This document shows, in pieces, positions 1 through 11,318 of a stretch of 64,000 nt of DNA; the first letter of the stretch is position 1, and every line of letters begins with the position of its first letter. The stretch spans positions 1-64,000 of the forward strand of contig VXIS01000146.1 of the NCBI GenBank assembly GCA_008704415.1. The letters are read 5' to 3'. The notes below the pieces were generated by a model, which searched no databases, was not told the DNA's origin, and saw only the letters and a list, made by a program, of their open reading frames with translations. Source of the stretch: Sphaerosporella brunnea (lineage: Eukaryota; Ascomycota; Pezizomycetes; Pezizales; Pyronemataceae). Position numbers and translations under genes: made by a program.

Positions 1-36
1 ACTGTTGTTCGCGATAGTAGCTTAAGACCATTCAGA

Positions 37-92
37 GAGGGACACGTATCGGCTTGGCGTTTTCAAGCACGATGTGTGTGGTTGTCGGGAGG
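37..92 (-). repeat. 5' end of a second, diverged LINE copy
   Basis: This stretch matches, in the same orientation, positions 7331-7384, which are the 5' untranslated end of the full-length LINE at 1144-7395. There are only a few substitutions over about 54 bp. The resemblance fades to the left, toward position 1. I infer a 5' remnant of a related minus-strand element running off, or decayed at, the left window edge. Confidence 0.6.
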
Positions 93-1132
93 TGTGTGAT
101 TACCTCCCTGTACGTGAGTACGTTGGCCCACTCTAGCCTGTTCCCGACCCTGACCATTACACGAATGATAACCAGCTTTCATGTTTCCAGGCATTTTTGG
201 AGGAGCAGTTAATGTTCAAAGAAACACATTTTATATGGGAGTCAGACACGATGTCCCCCTGCAAAACCTACTGTAATAGGCAATTAAAACCATGCTTGCA
301 GAGCACAATCACCATAAATGGCAAACGCACCTGCGGCTGATGCATAATTGGTGACCTTGGCACGCATAATTCGCAACTTGGCAGCTTAATTGCAGAATTA
401 ATTTCCGTTTTTGGTAATTTGGATGTCCCCAACCCACAGGTTAAAGGCGTCTCCAACTGTAGCAGCCGGCTCATGCAACTCACCCAAGCCACCTAATTTT
501 CCCACCCCATGGCACGCCTAGAAGACCCGGAAGTCTCTCTCTTCGGGTTCTAAACTCTCAGGCCATACTTACCTCAAGCCATAGAAGGGCGCATAGCGGC
601 AGACAGGTGCAGGAAAGGGACTTTGGCTGAGATTGTGACCGGGAACATTTTTACTTCCTGATGGAAGACCTCAGGTTGGGCCGCACTACACAGCATGCGC
701 GGAGCCAGTCGGGGCTATGCGATACTCGGCGGGACCAAACGGCAGCAACAAGCGCTAGAGCGTAAAGCGGTGACTCTTTTCTCTCCTTCATGAGACGAGA
801 GATGGGAGAGTTATAGCTTTTCTTTTGTGTATCTACCTGAGGCTACCTCTGTAGGAAATCTCTATACGGGCGAATAGAAACCATAATAGCATCGGGATTT
901 TGCCCTAGAAAAGAATTATCTCCCTGCCGATGTGCTTTCGGCTTGCCGAACCCTTGTTTCGGTAAGCTCGTGTCTCCGTTTCCGGCATCTATCTACCTGG
1001 TCGTCGGGCTGCCCACGATTCACCTCGATTCATGGGAAGTCGGTAGGCCTAGTGCCCTGATAGACGGCTTGTCTATTTGGCTCTATAGGTCCACGGGAAG
1101 TCGTCCACTAAGTAGCTATACGTGAGACGTAG
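93..1132. other. gene-free stretch
   Basis: No convincing coding region. The open frames here are short, start with non-ATG codons and match no motif I know. The right end, at 1133, is the target site of the LINE insertion. Confidence 0.5.
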
Positions 1133-1143
1133 CAACATTCCAG
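1133..1143. repeat. LINE target-site duplication, left copy
   Basis: The 11-bp sequence caacattccag is repeated exactly at 7396-7406, directly bracketing the poly(T)/LINE body. Confidence 0.9.
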
Positions 1144-1189
1144 TTTTTTTTTTTTTTTTTTTTTTTTTTGTTTTAATCATCCTGTATTC

Positions 1190-1203
1190 GGCCGCTTGCG
1201 GCC
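1190..1203 (-). other. Conserved palindrome near LINE 3' end
   Basis: ggccgcttgcggcc is a self-complementary hairpin about 20 bp from the poly(A) tail. The same palindrome is kept in the short LINE stub (8106-8119) and partly in the copy at 39.5 kb. A role as a reverse-transcriptase recognition hairpin is inference. Confidence 0.5.
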
Positions 1204-1349
1204 ATGACATGGGACTATGAACATAAATCTACCCTTGGACCTCATGTGTCCACAGACGGACGTGATTCACTAAACATACCAAGGAGAGCCGTGTTCAAAG
1301 TGTGACAAAGGAAAGACAGAAGGAAAAACAAAGGGAAGAACAGGCGGGG

Positions 1350-4300
1350 TCATTCTTGTGGCTTCTCTGGCCACTTTCCTACATGCGTGCTCGACAGGAA
1401 GCCCAACAGGGCTTCCGTGCACCTAGCGTCTACCAGGACCCTGGCCACCGGAGTGGAGGACCTCTTCCAGCCCTCCTTGCCACCTGCTTTCGTTGCCGGC
1501 CCTATGGCCTTCCATAGGGCTTCCTGCTCTTTCTTCCATCTTGCGCACCTCTTCAGAAGATGCTCCCTCGTCTGCTTGGGGGCCTTGCGGCACCACCAGC
1601 ACTTGTCGTCCGTCCTGCAGCCGGTCCACATCAGATATGGAGCGGTGGGTGCTTTGTTGAGCCGGAGTTGGAAATACCGAGATGCCAGTGCTTTAGGAGC
1701 CTTGGCCGCAGTCTTGTCCCATTTAGCTTTACGCTTATAGTATGCTTTGGCTTTGATCTGGCGGCTCAGCCAGGCATTTCGGTCTTTCGTCCTGGCGTCG
1801 GTGACCAGGCGGCCAATGTGCGCCAGTGAGGTGACCTCGATTGTGTGCGGCCTATCCAGTCGGTCTCTTGCAGCGGCCTTGGCGATTTGGTCGGCTATTT
1901 CGTTGCCTGGGATGCCTTTGTGTCCGGGCACCCATCTGTATTCGGTGTTCCAGCCGAGCAGGCGTAGCTCATTTTCAGCTTGGCGGATTTGTGGCAGCAT
2001 CCATTGACCTGCTCCCGGGTCACCGCGCCTCAGGCGTTTGAGTGCCGCTTGAGAGTCCACAAAGATGTAGACGGTCCCAGACAGGTTCGGCGGGTCTTCT
2101 TGTCGAAGGCGTGATCTGACGTGGGTGCTTCTCGACTCCAGTTCTAGTCCAGCCGCGATGCCGAACAGCTCTGCGTCATAGGCTTCCTTGTTATTGCCAA
2201 TGTAGCCACTGCTTCGGCACCACTCGTCGACAGTCATGCTGGTCCGTGCGACTGCCCCAAAGGCACAGTGGCCGTCTTCCAAGCGTGATCCATCCGTGTA
2301 CACTGCCATGTGGTTTTTTGTGGGCTGTTCCAGTGACGAGGCCGTCAGCGCCGCAGTGTTTTCGTCCTCCTCAATGGCGACATGGCCGGTGGGGTGCTGG
2401 AGATTCGGTCGAGTCGGTTCTATGCTTGTGGGGTGTCCAGGGATGGTTACGGCCAATCTGGCCTGCCTGTTGAATAGCTTCTGTATATCTGCAGTTCGTT
2501 CCTTTTGGCCATCAAACCATAGTTCGGTTCCGTATAGGGCGACAGCTTGCACCGCTGCGATCTGGATCCGTCGTACGTTTTCGGTGCATAGACCCAGCCT
2601 GCCCGTTAGTGACCGGATCCTGGCTTCCGCGGATCTTGCCTTGCCCATTCTGACGTTATGATGATGTTGGAGGGTCAGTTTGGAATCCAAGAAGACTCCA
2701 AGCCATCGTGTTGCATGCTTGTTATAGGGAACTTGTATGCCAGCCACAGAGACCTTCATGTCGGGAAGCCTCCGCTTCCGCGTTAGCAGGATTGCTTCGG
2801 TCTTGGCCACATCGAAGGCCACTGCGTTGGCGTCTGCCCACTTGAGGCTGGCGGTCGCGCAGCGGTTAAGCATGTTTGTAACGTCTGCTACTGTGTTTCC
2901 GGTAGCAACCCATGCAATATCGTCTGCGTATGAGAGCGCAAAAGTGCCCTGGACGGCTCTCTCCACCTCAGGGAAGAGGCCTGAGAGGTATACCGCGAAA
3001 AGCATGGGCGAGATTGGGGATCCTTGTGGTAGCCCTGTCCTGATGTTGATCGTCTCGCTGAGTTGTCCTTCAACCTTCATCTGGACACGCCTATTTTCCA
3101 TGAAGGAGGCAGTCCATTTGATCAGGCTATGTGGCGCTCCTAGCTTGATGAGTCTGCGTATAAGCACGGCTTTAGATACATGGTCGAAGGCTCCTTTGAC
3201 ATCCATCAGTAGTGCGCCGACCATGCGTTTCTCCTGCCAAGCCTCTTGTGCGTGATCCATCAGAATTGCGACCGCATCCACGGCTGCTCTGCTTCGTCTG
3301 CTGCCAAATTGGCCATCATGCAGCCAGCCTTTTGACTCTGCGGCTTGAGCCAATCTGCCTGTGGCTACTCGCTCGATTACCTTGCCCAGGCAGCAAAGTA
3401 GGGAGATGACACGGTGAGCTCGGGCTTTGGAGTAATCATCTTTGCCAGGTTTGGGTATGACAACGCCGATGGCCTGGCGCCATGGCAGTGGCTGGTGACC
3501 TTGCCAGATGCACGCACGTACAAGCCCTGTGATCCTGTTGGGGTCCCACTTGTAAGCTAGCCTGACGGCTGGAGGGCCCAGCTTGTCTGGGCCAGCAGCG
3601 GAGCGGGAGGCTTGCGCAAAGCATGCCTGCTCGACCTCTTCGTCTGAAACATACGTGTCGTTGTTCAGTCCGTCAAGCTCTTGAGGGGACCAGTTGTCGG
3701 ATGGAGGCTCGGGGAAGGCTTGACGTGCCATCATGTCGCTCTTCTCCTTCGTGGTGGTGACCATCCTGCCGTCCTGACCGGTGAGCGCACCCCCTTCAGT
3801 CATTGTGGGAGTGTTGTTAGTGTATCTCAGGGCCTTCCATGTGTCTTCTGGGCCGGCGTGTTGTAGGAAGGTCGTCCAGTGTACCCGTTTAGCTTTCCTG
3901 ATAGCGCTCCTGAGAGCCCTGCGTGCATTTTTCACAGCCTGATGAGTGGTCCTTTGACGTCTGCGAAAGGATCGTTTGACCGCATTGAGTACACGGCGTA
4001 GTTCGTCGATGTCTGCGTTCCACCAGCGCTTAGAGCGTGCACATATACGTAGCGGTTTGGCGTGCATCTGGAGGGTTTGGGTGATGGCCACTGAAATACA
4101 GGTAGCCTCCTGGTCAAGAGCTGTTATTGGGGCATCAAGCTGTACCACCGGCCTGTTTGCAGCCAGTTCTCTCCATGTGTCCTCGGCGTCTTTTAGCTGT
4201 TTTTCCGTCATGCCGTTGATGTCCCAGCCAGTAACTTCTGTGCTGGTTTGGTTGGAGCAGTTGGGCTTATCCTCAAGGCATGACCACATTATTAGCTGGT

Positions 4301-4925
4301 GGTCAGAGCCCGTCTCGAGATCAGGCTGGTCTATAGTCCAGTTGCTGACAATCACGTTCTTTGACAGTGTGAGGTCTAAAATAGCTGGCTGTGCTCCGCG
4401 GTCGCACGTGGGGGTGTCGTCGTTCCAGACGGTCAGCTCATGGTGGTCGATGAGTGTCTCAAGCCAAGCGCTATTGCGGTTGGTTTGGCAGGTTGGGTCC
4501 CAGCGTACGCTATGCGCGTTGAAGTCGCCTGCTAGGATGACCTTATCTGAGTCCATAATGGCGGCCTAATTTTCGGTGCGACTGGGCCTTTGGCTGGTGA
4601 AGGCATTGTTGACGACGTTGATTTTGAACTGATCGTAAACGTTGATAATGCGGCATTTTGCGCCGGATGGTGAGGTTGCGTCGATGACCATGACGTCACC
4701 CGCGCTGGATACCAACTGAGATTGAACAGTGAAGTTGGTCTTGGAGTCGGTACGTATGGCAGCCCAGGTCCTGCCTGAGCCGTAGAACCGAAAGGCCTGG
4801 TGTGTAATGCGGTAGGCTGGGGGCTCCTGAATGAGCACTAGGTCCGTCTTGTTGCGAATTGCAATTTCTAGACAGGTATGTAGGACTGGCCCGGACCTGT
4901 TGACGTTGTGTTGGATGCACCGCAT
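1350..4925 (-). pseudogene. LINE ORF2: endonuclease-reverse transcriptase-RNase H
   Basis: The frame begins at the ATG at 4925 and, ignoring one TAG at 4566-4568, runs 1191 codons. In order: an APE-like endonuclease (QEP near residue 35, GDFNAH near 133, GSDHQL further on); a reverse transcriptase (IPKPGK, MDVKGAFDHV, GLPQGSPISP, catalytic YADD at about 666-669); an RNase H (YTDGS near 874, EAYDAELFG, FVDSQAAL, WVPGHKGIPGNE near 1000); and a C-terminal cluster with CWWC. The ATG overlaps the ORF1 stop as TAATG, suggesting termination-reinitiation. The TAG lies between the two halves of the endonuclease domain, after ...SRTEN and before ...MDSDK, and would truncate the protein to 119 residues. 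All other frames are open, so decay is minimal and the insertion looks young. Confidence 0.93.
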
Positions 4926-7237
4926 TATAATTCTTCGTCTGCCCCCGGTGTGACCGGGACTGACAGTGAGGCCTGTTCTAGATCCATATCATCGGTCATG
5001 GCGTCGTCCACGTCCTCTTCATCCTCTTCTTCCGTACCCAAATTCGCCGTCGGAGTAGCCTTGGTGTTGGCTGGCTGAGCTACCAGACGTGGTCGGCAGG
5101 GGTCTCTGAGCATGGCCCCGGCTTCGGGTCGTTGGTCTGGGGTGTCCTTAATCGCCCCGACCGGGGTGGCGTTCGCTTCTGTAGCCTGAGTGGCGGTAGC
5201 CGATTCTGCGGGGTTAGATTTTCCTCTAGCCTTTCTAACCGCCTCCTTCTTTTTGGGGCACGTGTCGCTTTTTGCGGAATGTTTCCCCATGCAGTTGGGG
5301 CATTTAAGCATTGAAGCGGAGTGCTTGCAGATGCGGCCTGTCTTCTTGTTGCACTCGGCGCAGCCGGTGATGTTGCACTTGTAGGTGGCGGTAAGGTGCG
5401 AACCGCTGCAGTGCGCGCACTTGGGTGGGGCTTGTATCCTCCTGTGGCCGCAGTTAAGTGACAGGTGGCCCCAGCCCGAGCAGTGATCGCAAAAGGCATC
5501 AGGACCTGCTTTCAGGTATGATTCTACCTTCAGGCAGCATCCCGCAAGACGCAGACCCTTTCGGATGGCGTGCATCGCGGTGCCGCGGTCTTTAACGGCG
5601 AAGGTGACAGAGGAGGCCCGTATGTTGCCGTCTCTGGTGCGTTGTTGGACTAGAGTCTCAGGGACCAACTAGCGGATCTTCATTGGGATGTCCAGGCCAT
5701 CATTATCGGTCATCAGGTCCCACTTGAGCGTGTCGAGCTTGCCGATGTAGCGTTGAGTGTCTACGCCGTGGAGTTTGATTCTTGTCCATTCCTCATTCGG
5801 GCTTACAGCCACTATGGATGAGTCCAGTTGTCTTGCCGCAGCTAGGATGGTGTTGCTGAAGGTGCAAACCTGTACAGCAGTTGCCGAGGGGTATGACAGG
5901 GCGGTGACTGTGCCTTTCCGATTCTAGGTTATCTTGGCCAGACGGATGAAGCCGGGAGCTCGTTTTGCGGCCAGCGCGTCGTTGATGGCTCGAACCAGGT
6001 TGGAGCCATAGCTGTTGTTGACGGAGTGCTGCGAAGCACCTTCCTCGCGGGCTAGGATGATCGTCCGTGCTCTGTCAGGTACGTCTTTCTCGGCTGGTTT
6101 GAGGGCGGCGATCGGGCTGCCAGTGGCGAGGGAACCTGTTGTTTTGGAGGCCCTGTGGGCCTTCCTCTTGACGACCGCTGTCCAGGACCCGTCCGCCCTA
6201 GAGGTGTCGGCCTTGCTTGGTTTGTCTGCCGCATTGAAAATGCTTGGTTTCGATGCAGGGCCCGCCTTGAGTTCCTTTGTCTTGGTGGGGTTAGTTGCGT
6301 TGTTGGCACGACTGGCCTTTGCTGCAGCCGTGGCTGAACGTTGCAGGATCTTTGGGGGCCTATCCTGCTCCGTCTGGTGAGGCTGGTTGTCGGTCTTGGG
6401 GAGTGCGTGCTGGGACGCTGCGAGGGACTCTTCCTTCCTTGGTCGGACTAGCTGTGCTAGCAGTTGGAGCTCCACGGCGTGCTCTTCTTCGGTCCTGTTC
6501 ATGATTTCCGCCTCCTCCTCTTCAGTCACCCACTCCATGGATGAGCCCGGTTGTGGCGCCGTAACTGGAGTCGGAGTAACAGCTACCCTGTGTTTGGAGG
6601 CAGGGGGCTTGTGCGTTTGAGGGCTGACCATGCCCTGAGACGTTGCTTGTACGGTTGGCCGTTGCTGTGCTGCGACCACGCGTTCTAGTTCCTCCACCTT
6701 CGCGACGAGCGGTCTGGTGATCTCGGCGATCATTTGGAGCACGCGATTTGCATGCGCATCAAAGTCAGAGCTCAGTTGGCTCAGGTGGCCGGTTAGGGCC
6801 TCCCTGATGGTGTCGCGGATAGTGGAGTCCACCAGTCTGACGTAGCTGGGCGCTTCTTCGAATCGCCGTTTCTTGGGTTGGGCAGGTGGACTGCCGAACG
6901 TGGTGGGGGTGCTTGAAAAGATCGAGTCTGTTGTCGGCTTGGGGGTGTGATCTTTCAGGCCGCGCGTCATGGCGCGAGTCATGCGTGGCGCACCTAGTGC
7001 GCCCGGAGTTGGTGGGGTCGGGTCTGGAGCAGCAGGGCTGGTCTGGGGCTCGGCAAGAGTCGTGGCGATGGGGGCGGCACTCAGCGACGGAGTCGGGGTC
7101 AAGACGGGTTCGGACCACTGAGAGGCACCCTGAAGGTCAACCTCCATGTCGTCCACTTTGTTCATGTCGGTCGTCTGGGACGACTCGATCGGATCGGATG
7201 GGTTCTCCAGTGGAGGTGCCGAAGTCAGATCCGTCAT
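4925..7237 (-). pseudogene. LINE ORF1: gag-like zinc-knuckle protein
   Basis: First ATG at 7237 (MTDLTS...). One frame continues to the TAA at 4925 apart from two TAG codons at 5924-5926 and 5669-5671. The N-terminal two thirds is Pro/Thr/Ala-rich with a predicted helical stretch (VAKVEELERVVAAQQ). Before the second stop a compact RNA-binding-like segment appears. The C-terminal third has Cys/His knuckles (CDHCSGWGHLSLNC, CAHCSGSHLTATYKC, CAECNKK, CPNCMGKHSAKSDTC), then an acidic tail. It would coat LINE RNA in the ribonucleoprotein. Both stops read as CAG-to-TAG changes on the coding strand. Start choice: the open frame extends upstream to 7363, but only with a TTG. Confidence 0.85.
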
Positions 7238-7395
7238 TTCGGCGTGCGATGCGGCGGCGGGGCCCGTCTGTTGTTGCGCCCGGAGGCGTGAAGCAAAAGT
7301 TTTTCTGGCGATCGGGGTTTCTATCCAATGAGAGGGAGACACGTATCGGCTTGGCGTTCTCAAGCGCGATGCGTGTGGTTGTCGAGTGTTGTGAA

Positions 7396-7406
7396 CAACA
7401 TTCCAG
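7396..7406. repeat. LINE target-site duplication, right copy
   Basis: Exact copy of caacattccag at 1133-1143, immediately outside the LINE 5' end. Confidence 0.9.
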
Positions 7407-8060
7407 TCCTAATCCTCAAGCAATTCTAGAAGGCTTTGGCTTTGATACGCATGCATGCCCCCCGCTTTCCGCCCAGCCTTGGAGCAATAATAATAAGCAA
7501 AAATAAATTACAGCCGTTCTGTTGGAATAGGCACAGCGGCATTGGAGCATGGCACATGGTCCGTGACATGGCAAGCCGAAGTTGAAGAACGTCAAAAAAC
7601 TATGCGCCGGCGGCTTGTACAGGCGCTCGGTGGGTAATTAACGTAAAACCTCAAGTCCCGGGCCCAAGAAACGTCCAATCGCCGTGCAGCTGGACATTGA
7701 ATTGTCATGATGAATGCCAGTGTCAACTGCAATCACGACTTCGAATTTAAAGACCCGGACCTCACTGCTGATTCTATCTGTTTGAATTCTTGACCTCATA
7801 TTGAGGTTTTCTGAGCTTGTAGCGGCGCAGTGACCGGCCTGTGACATAACCACCCAAAACCCCCGCCTTGACCACGTCGCGCGGCCGTGGCTTCCCTACT
7901 GTGCACCGAGTACTGAAGAGTGACGCACTGTTTATCCGCACGCCGCCTGCTTGTTTTATAGATTACATCACAATGTTTTCTGCACAAACTCCAACACGTT
8001 CCAAAAACACAATGCCACACGGCAGATAGTTGTTTAAGGTTGAGGAGAGAACTCAGAAGT
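7407..8060. other. gene-free stretch
   Basis: Between the full-length LINE and the truncated LINE stub. I see no protein motif and no inverted repeat; the short open frames look like chance. Confidence 0.5.
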
Positions 8061-8202
8061 GCAAAAGTTAGCTAGCTTTGTTTTTGTTTTAATCATATTG
8101 TATTCGGCCGCTTGCGGCCATGACATATGTAGAAAGAAGAGACTATGCTACCCCCCGGGCCACAGCGGGCCCGCGATCGGGGCCTGCAAAAAGTTAGCTA
8201 GC
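8061..8202 (-). mobile_element. 5'-truncated LINE stub with target duplication
   Basis: About 109 bp of LINE 3' end (8077-8185), including tttttgttttaatcat, the ggccgcttgcggcc palindrome and the tatgctacccc motif shared with the copy at 20.2 kb. It is flanked by a 16-17 bp direct repeat, gcaaaagttagctagc at 8061-8076 and the same with one extra A at 8186-8202. This is a dead-on-arrival insertion 0.3 kb upstream of the DPP4 start codon, in its presumed promoter. Confidence 0.85.
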
Positions 8203-8501
8203 GATTCGAACTTTCTGAAGACTTTCCGGGTCTCAGGCATACATCGTCGCCGTTCTTCTCAGCCCGATATGAAAGAAATCCTCAAGCTTTTACTTCATGC
8301 TCAAATTATCTTTATTGTATCCCTGGAACTCTATCTTACTATCTCCCAACGCCCTGGTGTGGCATTGTGTTATTGGAACGGCTATAATTAAATAATTACA
8401 TAAATACACTGCACGGCTGGCTGGAGAGACGGGGTTTTTGTTTTTAGTAGATTCTGTTTGTCGACTCTCTTTCACTCTCCCCCCCCCTCTTCCCCGACAG
8501 C

Positions 8502-10938
8502 ATGAGAGTGCGTCATTGCCCTCCCGTGCCTTTCACTTAACTGACAAATTCAGACTTCCGCTCTGCTGTCGGCTGCAGCCCTGCCGCTGCTGGTTCTCGC
8601 TCAATCCTCCTATAAACTGCTCAATTACACCGAAGCCGTCACCGCCGGCTGGTCTCCTAACCTGGCCTCGGTCGCCTGGGTCGGTGCGGAAACCGACGGC
8701 ACCTACATCACCGCGGACCCGGCGACCGCCTCGCTGATCTTGAAGAACATCGTCACGGGCGTTACTGAGACCTTCGTGGACGTATCCAAGCTCGGATTCC
8801 AGTACCACGATGCCTTCATCCAGCCGTCGCAGGAGAACGTGCTGTTCGCTGCGAACTACACAAAGCAGTATCGTCACTCGTACTTTGCCAATTACTATAT
8901 CTTCAACCGGGAGAGCGGAAGCGTGGCGCCGCTTGTGGCTGATCAGACCGCCGACATTCAGTATGCAGTGTGGAGCCCGGTGGGAGACACCATTGCCTTC
9001 GTGCGGAATAACGACTTGTACATCTGGAAGAGCGGCACCGTGACAAGAGTGACCAATGATGGCGGACCCGATGTGTTTAACGGCGTTCCAGACTGGGTCT
9101 ACGAAGAGGGTGAGACAGTCAGTGTCTTTTCGGGGGTGTAGCGATACTGACTGATCAGAAATCTTCGGTGACCGCTTCACGCTCTGGTTCTCGCCCGACG
9201 GAGAGTACCTCGCCTTCCTGAGGATGAATGAGACCGGAGTGCCCACCTACACGGTTCCCTACTATATGGCCGGACAGACTACTAGTATGGCGCCACCGTA
9301 CCCCAAGGAGCTCGAAATCCGGTATCCCAAGGTCTCCGAGACGAATCCAACTGTTACCTTCAACCTTCTCGACGTTGGCAAGATCTCCAGCTCCATAGAT
9401 GTCAAAGAGATCCCCTTCACCGCCTTTGCAGAGGACGACCGTGACCTGATCATCGGCGAAGTGGCGTGGGTGGCAGACCACCATGAGAACGTCATTTTCC
9501 GTGCTTTCAACCGTGTGCAAGACAAGGAGAAACTAGTCCTAGTTGATGTGGCGGCAGGTACTTCTAAGGTTGTGCGTGAGCGTGATGGTACGGATGGATG
9601 GCTCGACGACAATATTGCGATTCAGTACGTTGGCACAGTTGGATCCGGCAACATCAAATACTACCTCGATCTTTCGGATCATACCGGATGGACCCACCTA
9701 TACCTGTACCCAGTCCAAGGCGGGGAACCGAAGGCGCTCACCCAGGGGGAGTGGGAAGTTACTTCGATCCTCAAGATCGATGTCGAGCGAGAGCTGGTGT
9801 ACTACCTTTCCACCGAGCGGCACTCGACCGAGCGGCACCTGTACGCGGTCCACCTGGCAACCGGAGAGAAGAAAGCGTTGGTAGACACCAAAACCACCGG
9901 ATCTTGGGGTGCTTCCTTCTCGACCCGTGGCGGTTACTACGTCCTTTCCTACAATGGCCCTTCTATTCCGTACCAAGAGCTATATTCGATCAACTCGACG
10001 ACTCCTCTGCAGACCCTCAACGACAACACCGCTCTGAAAGAAAAATTATCAGCCTATAAGCTACCCACTATCAAATACCACGAACTCCAACACCCCGATG
10101 GATACTCGTTGAACGTGAAGGAGATTCTGCCCCCCAACTTCGACCCCCGGAAGAAGTACCCTGTGCTTTTCGACCCCTATGGAGGCCCCGGAGCTCAGCA
10201 GGTGACAAAGGTATACACCGTGGTCGGATGGCGCCACTACATCGCTTCCGATCCGGAGCTGGAATATGTGGTCGTGACCGTCGACAACCGCGGCACCGGT
10301 TTCAAAGGCCGCGCCTTCCGATCGTTGGTGACTCGTCAGCTGGGAAAACTGGAGACGGAAGACCAAGTCTGGGCAGCAAAGGAATGGGCAAAGAAGTCGT
10401 ATGTGGATAGCAACCACATTGCGATGTGGGGCTGGAGCTACGGGGGGTACCTGACTAGCAAAGTCATTGAGACCAACAGCGGCGTGTTCTCGTTGGGTAT
10501 GATCACCGCTCCTGTTTCCGGTATGTCTTTCCCACTCCCGTTACGGCATACTGGCGTCCACTGACGAGAGGAAAAGACTGGCGCTTCTACGACTCTATGT
10601 ACGCCGAGCGCTACATGAAAACCCTCGAGATGAACCCTGACGGCTACAAAGAGTCCGCAGTGTGCAAGTCCGAAGGCTTCAAGAACATACCCGGAGACGT
10701 CCTGATCCAACACGGCACCGGCGACGACAACGTGCACTTCCAGCACTCTGCGGTGCTGGTGGACACGCTGATGCTTGCCGGAGTGCCGCCGCAGAAAATG
10801 GATGTGCAGTGGTTCACGGATAGCGATCATAACATCCGCTTCCATGCGGCGACTACGTTTTTGTACAAGCAGCTTACTGGCAAGCTGTTCGCGGAGAAGA
10901 ATAGGAAGACGGAGACGAGGCACCAGTGGAGTATGTAG
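8502..10938 (+). CDS. dpp4: Secreted dipeptidyl peptidase IV (S9B)
   Basis: Model: join(8502..8507, 8554..9109, 9159..10520, 10577..10938), 761 aa. The first exon is only ATG-AGA. The 46-bp intron (gtgcgt...cag, branch ttaactgac) then joins to a hydrophobic signal peptide ([16 protein letters not shown]). The other introns are 49 and 56 bp. The enzyme removes X-Pro/X-Ala dipeptides from peptide N-termini outside the cell. Evidence: N-terminal beta-propeller, the Glu motif DWVYEEEIF around residue 187, then an alpha/beta hydrolase domain with GWSYGG (Ser614), GTGDDN (Asp691) and SDHNI (His726), the S9 catalytic triad, plus the DWRF motif created across the last intron. Length matches fungal DPP IV (about 765 aa). 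No GPI signal or transmembrane segment follows the signal peptide, so secretion rather than vacuolar membrane location is expected. The micro-exon start is inferred because no in-frame ATG exists in exon 2. Confidence 0.96.
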
Positions 10939-11318
10939 GTACTGGGGGAGGGATGAGTAGGTTTCAGTGTATGACCCGGATATTGCATAAGGTCTCGTTG
11001 GATCCGAACTCTCCCGAGCCATTCGATTTGTTGTAAGCACTTGTTTGATAGATACGCACAGGGTGCATGAGTGAGGTGAGGTTCACAGCCGCCTCCGAGT
11101 CTTGGGGATGGGGGGGGGGGGGATAAGCGAGTCGGAGTGGAGGCGGGTTTCTTGGGTACGGATAAAAAAATGTCGGGGGAGTACGCTGGACATTTCGCTA
11201 TTTGGAGGGGGTAGGTGGGTATGGGGCCTATAAGCCGTTAAAAGAAAGGAAAGACATACAGATGTATTGATTATTATGTGCAATAAAGCACAGAGGGGCA
11301 CTGACACATGCATGTCCT

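Larger units (their letters stand above)
1144..7395 (-). mobile_element. Full-length Tad/I-like LINE retrotransposon
   Basis: A 6.25-kb non-LTR retrotransposon on the minus strand. Its 3' end is an oligo(A) tail, read on the plus strand as T26 at 1144-1169. An 11-bp direct duplication (1133-1143 and 7396-7406) flanks it exactly, proving target-primed insertion. It carries ORF1 (gag-like, with zinc knuckles) and ORF2 (endonuclease, reverse transcriptase, RNase H, C-terminal Cys/His cluster). The presence of RNase H and fungal ancestry suggest the Tad/I group; this is a family-level inference. Three in-frame TAG codons (5924, 5669, 4566) interrupt otherwise open frames, so the copy is probably non-autonomous now. 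Truncated relatives lie at 8077-8185, 20209-21641 and 39293-39559. Confidence 0.95.
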
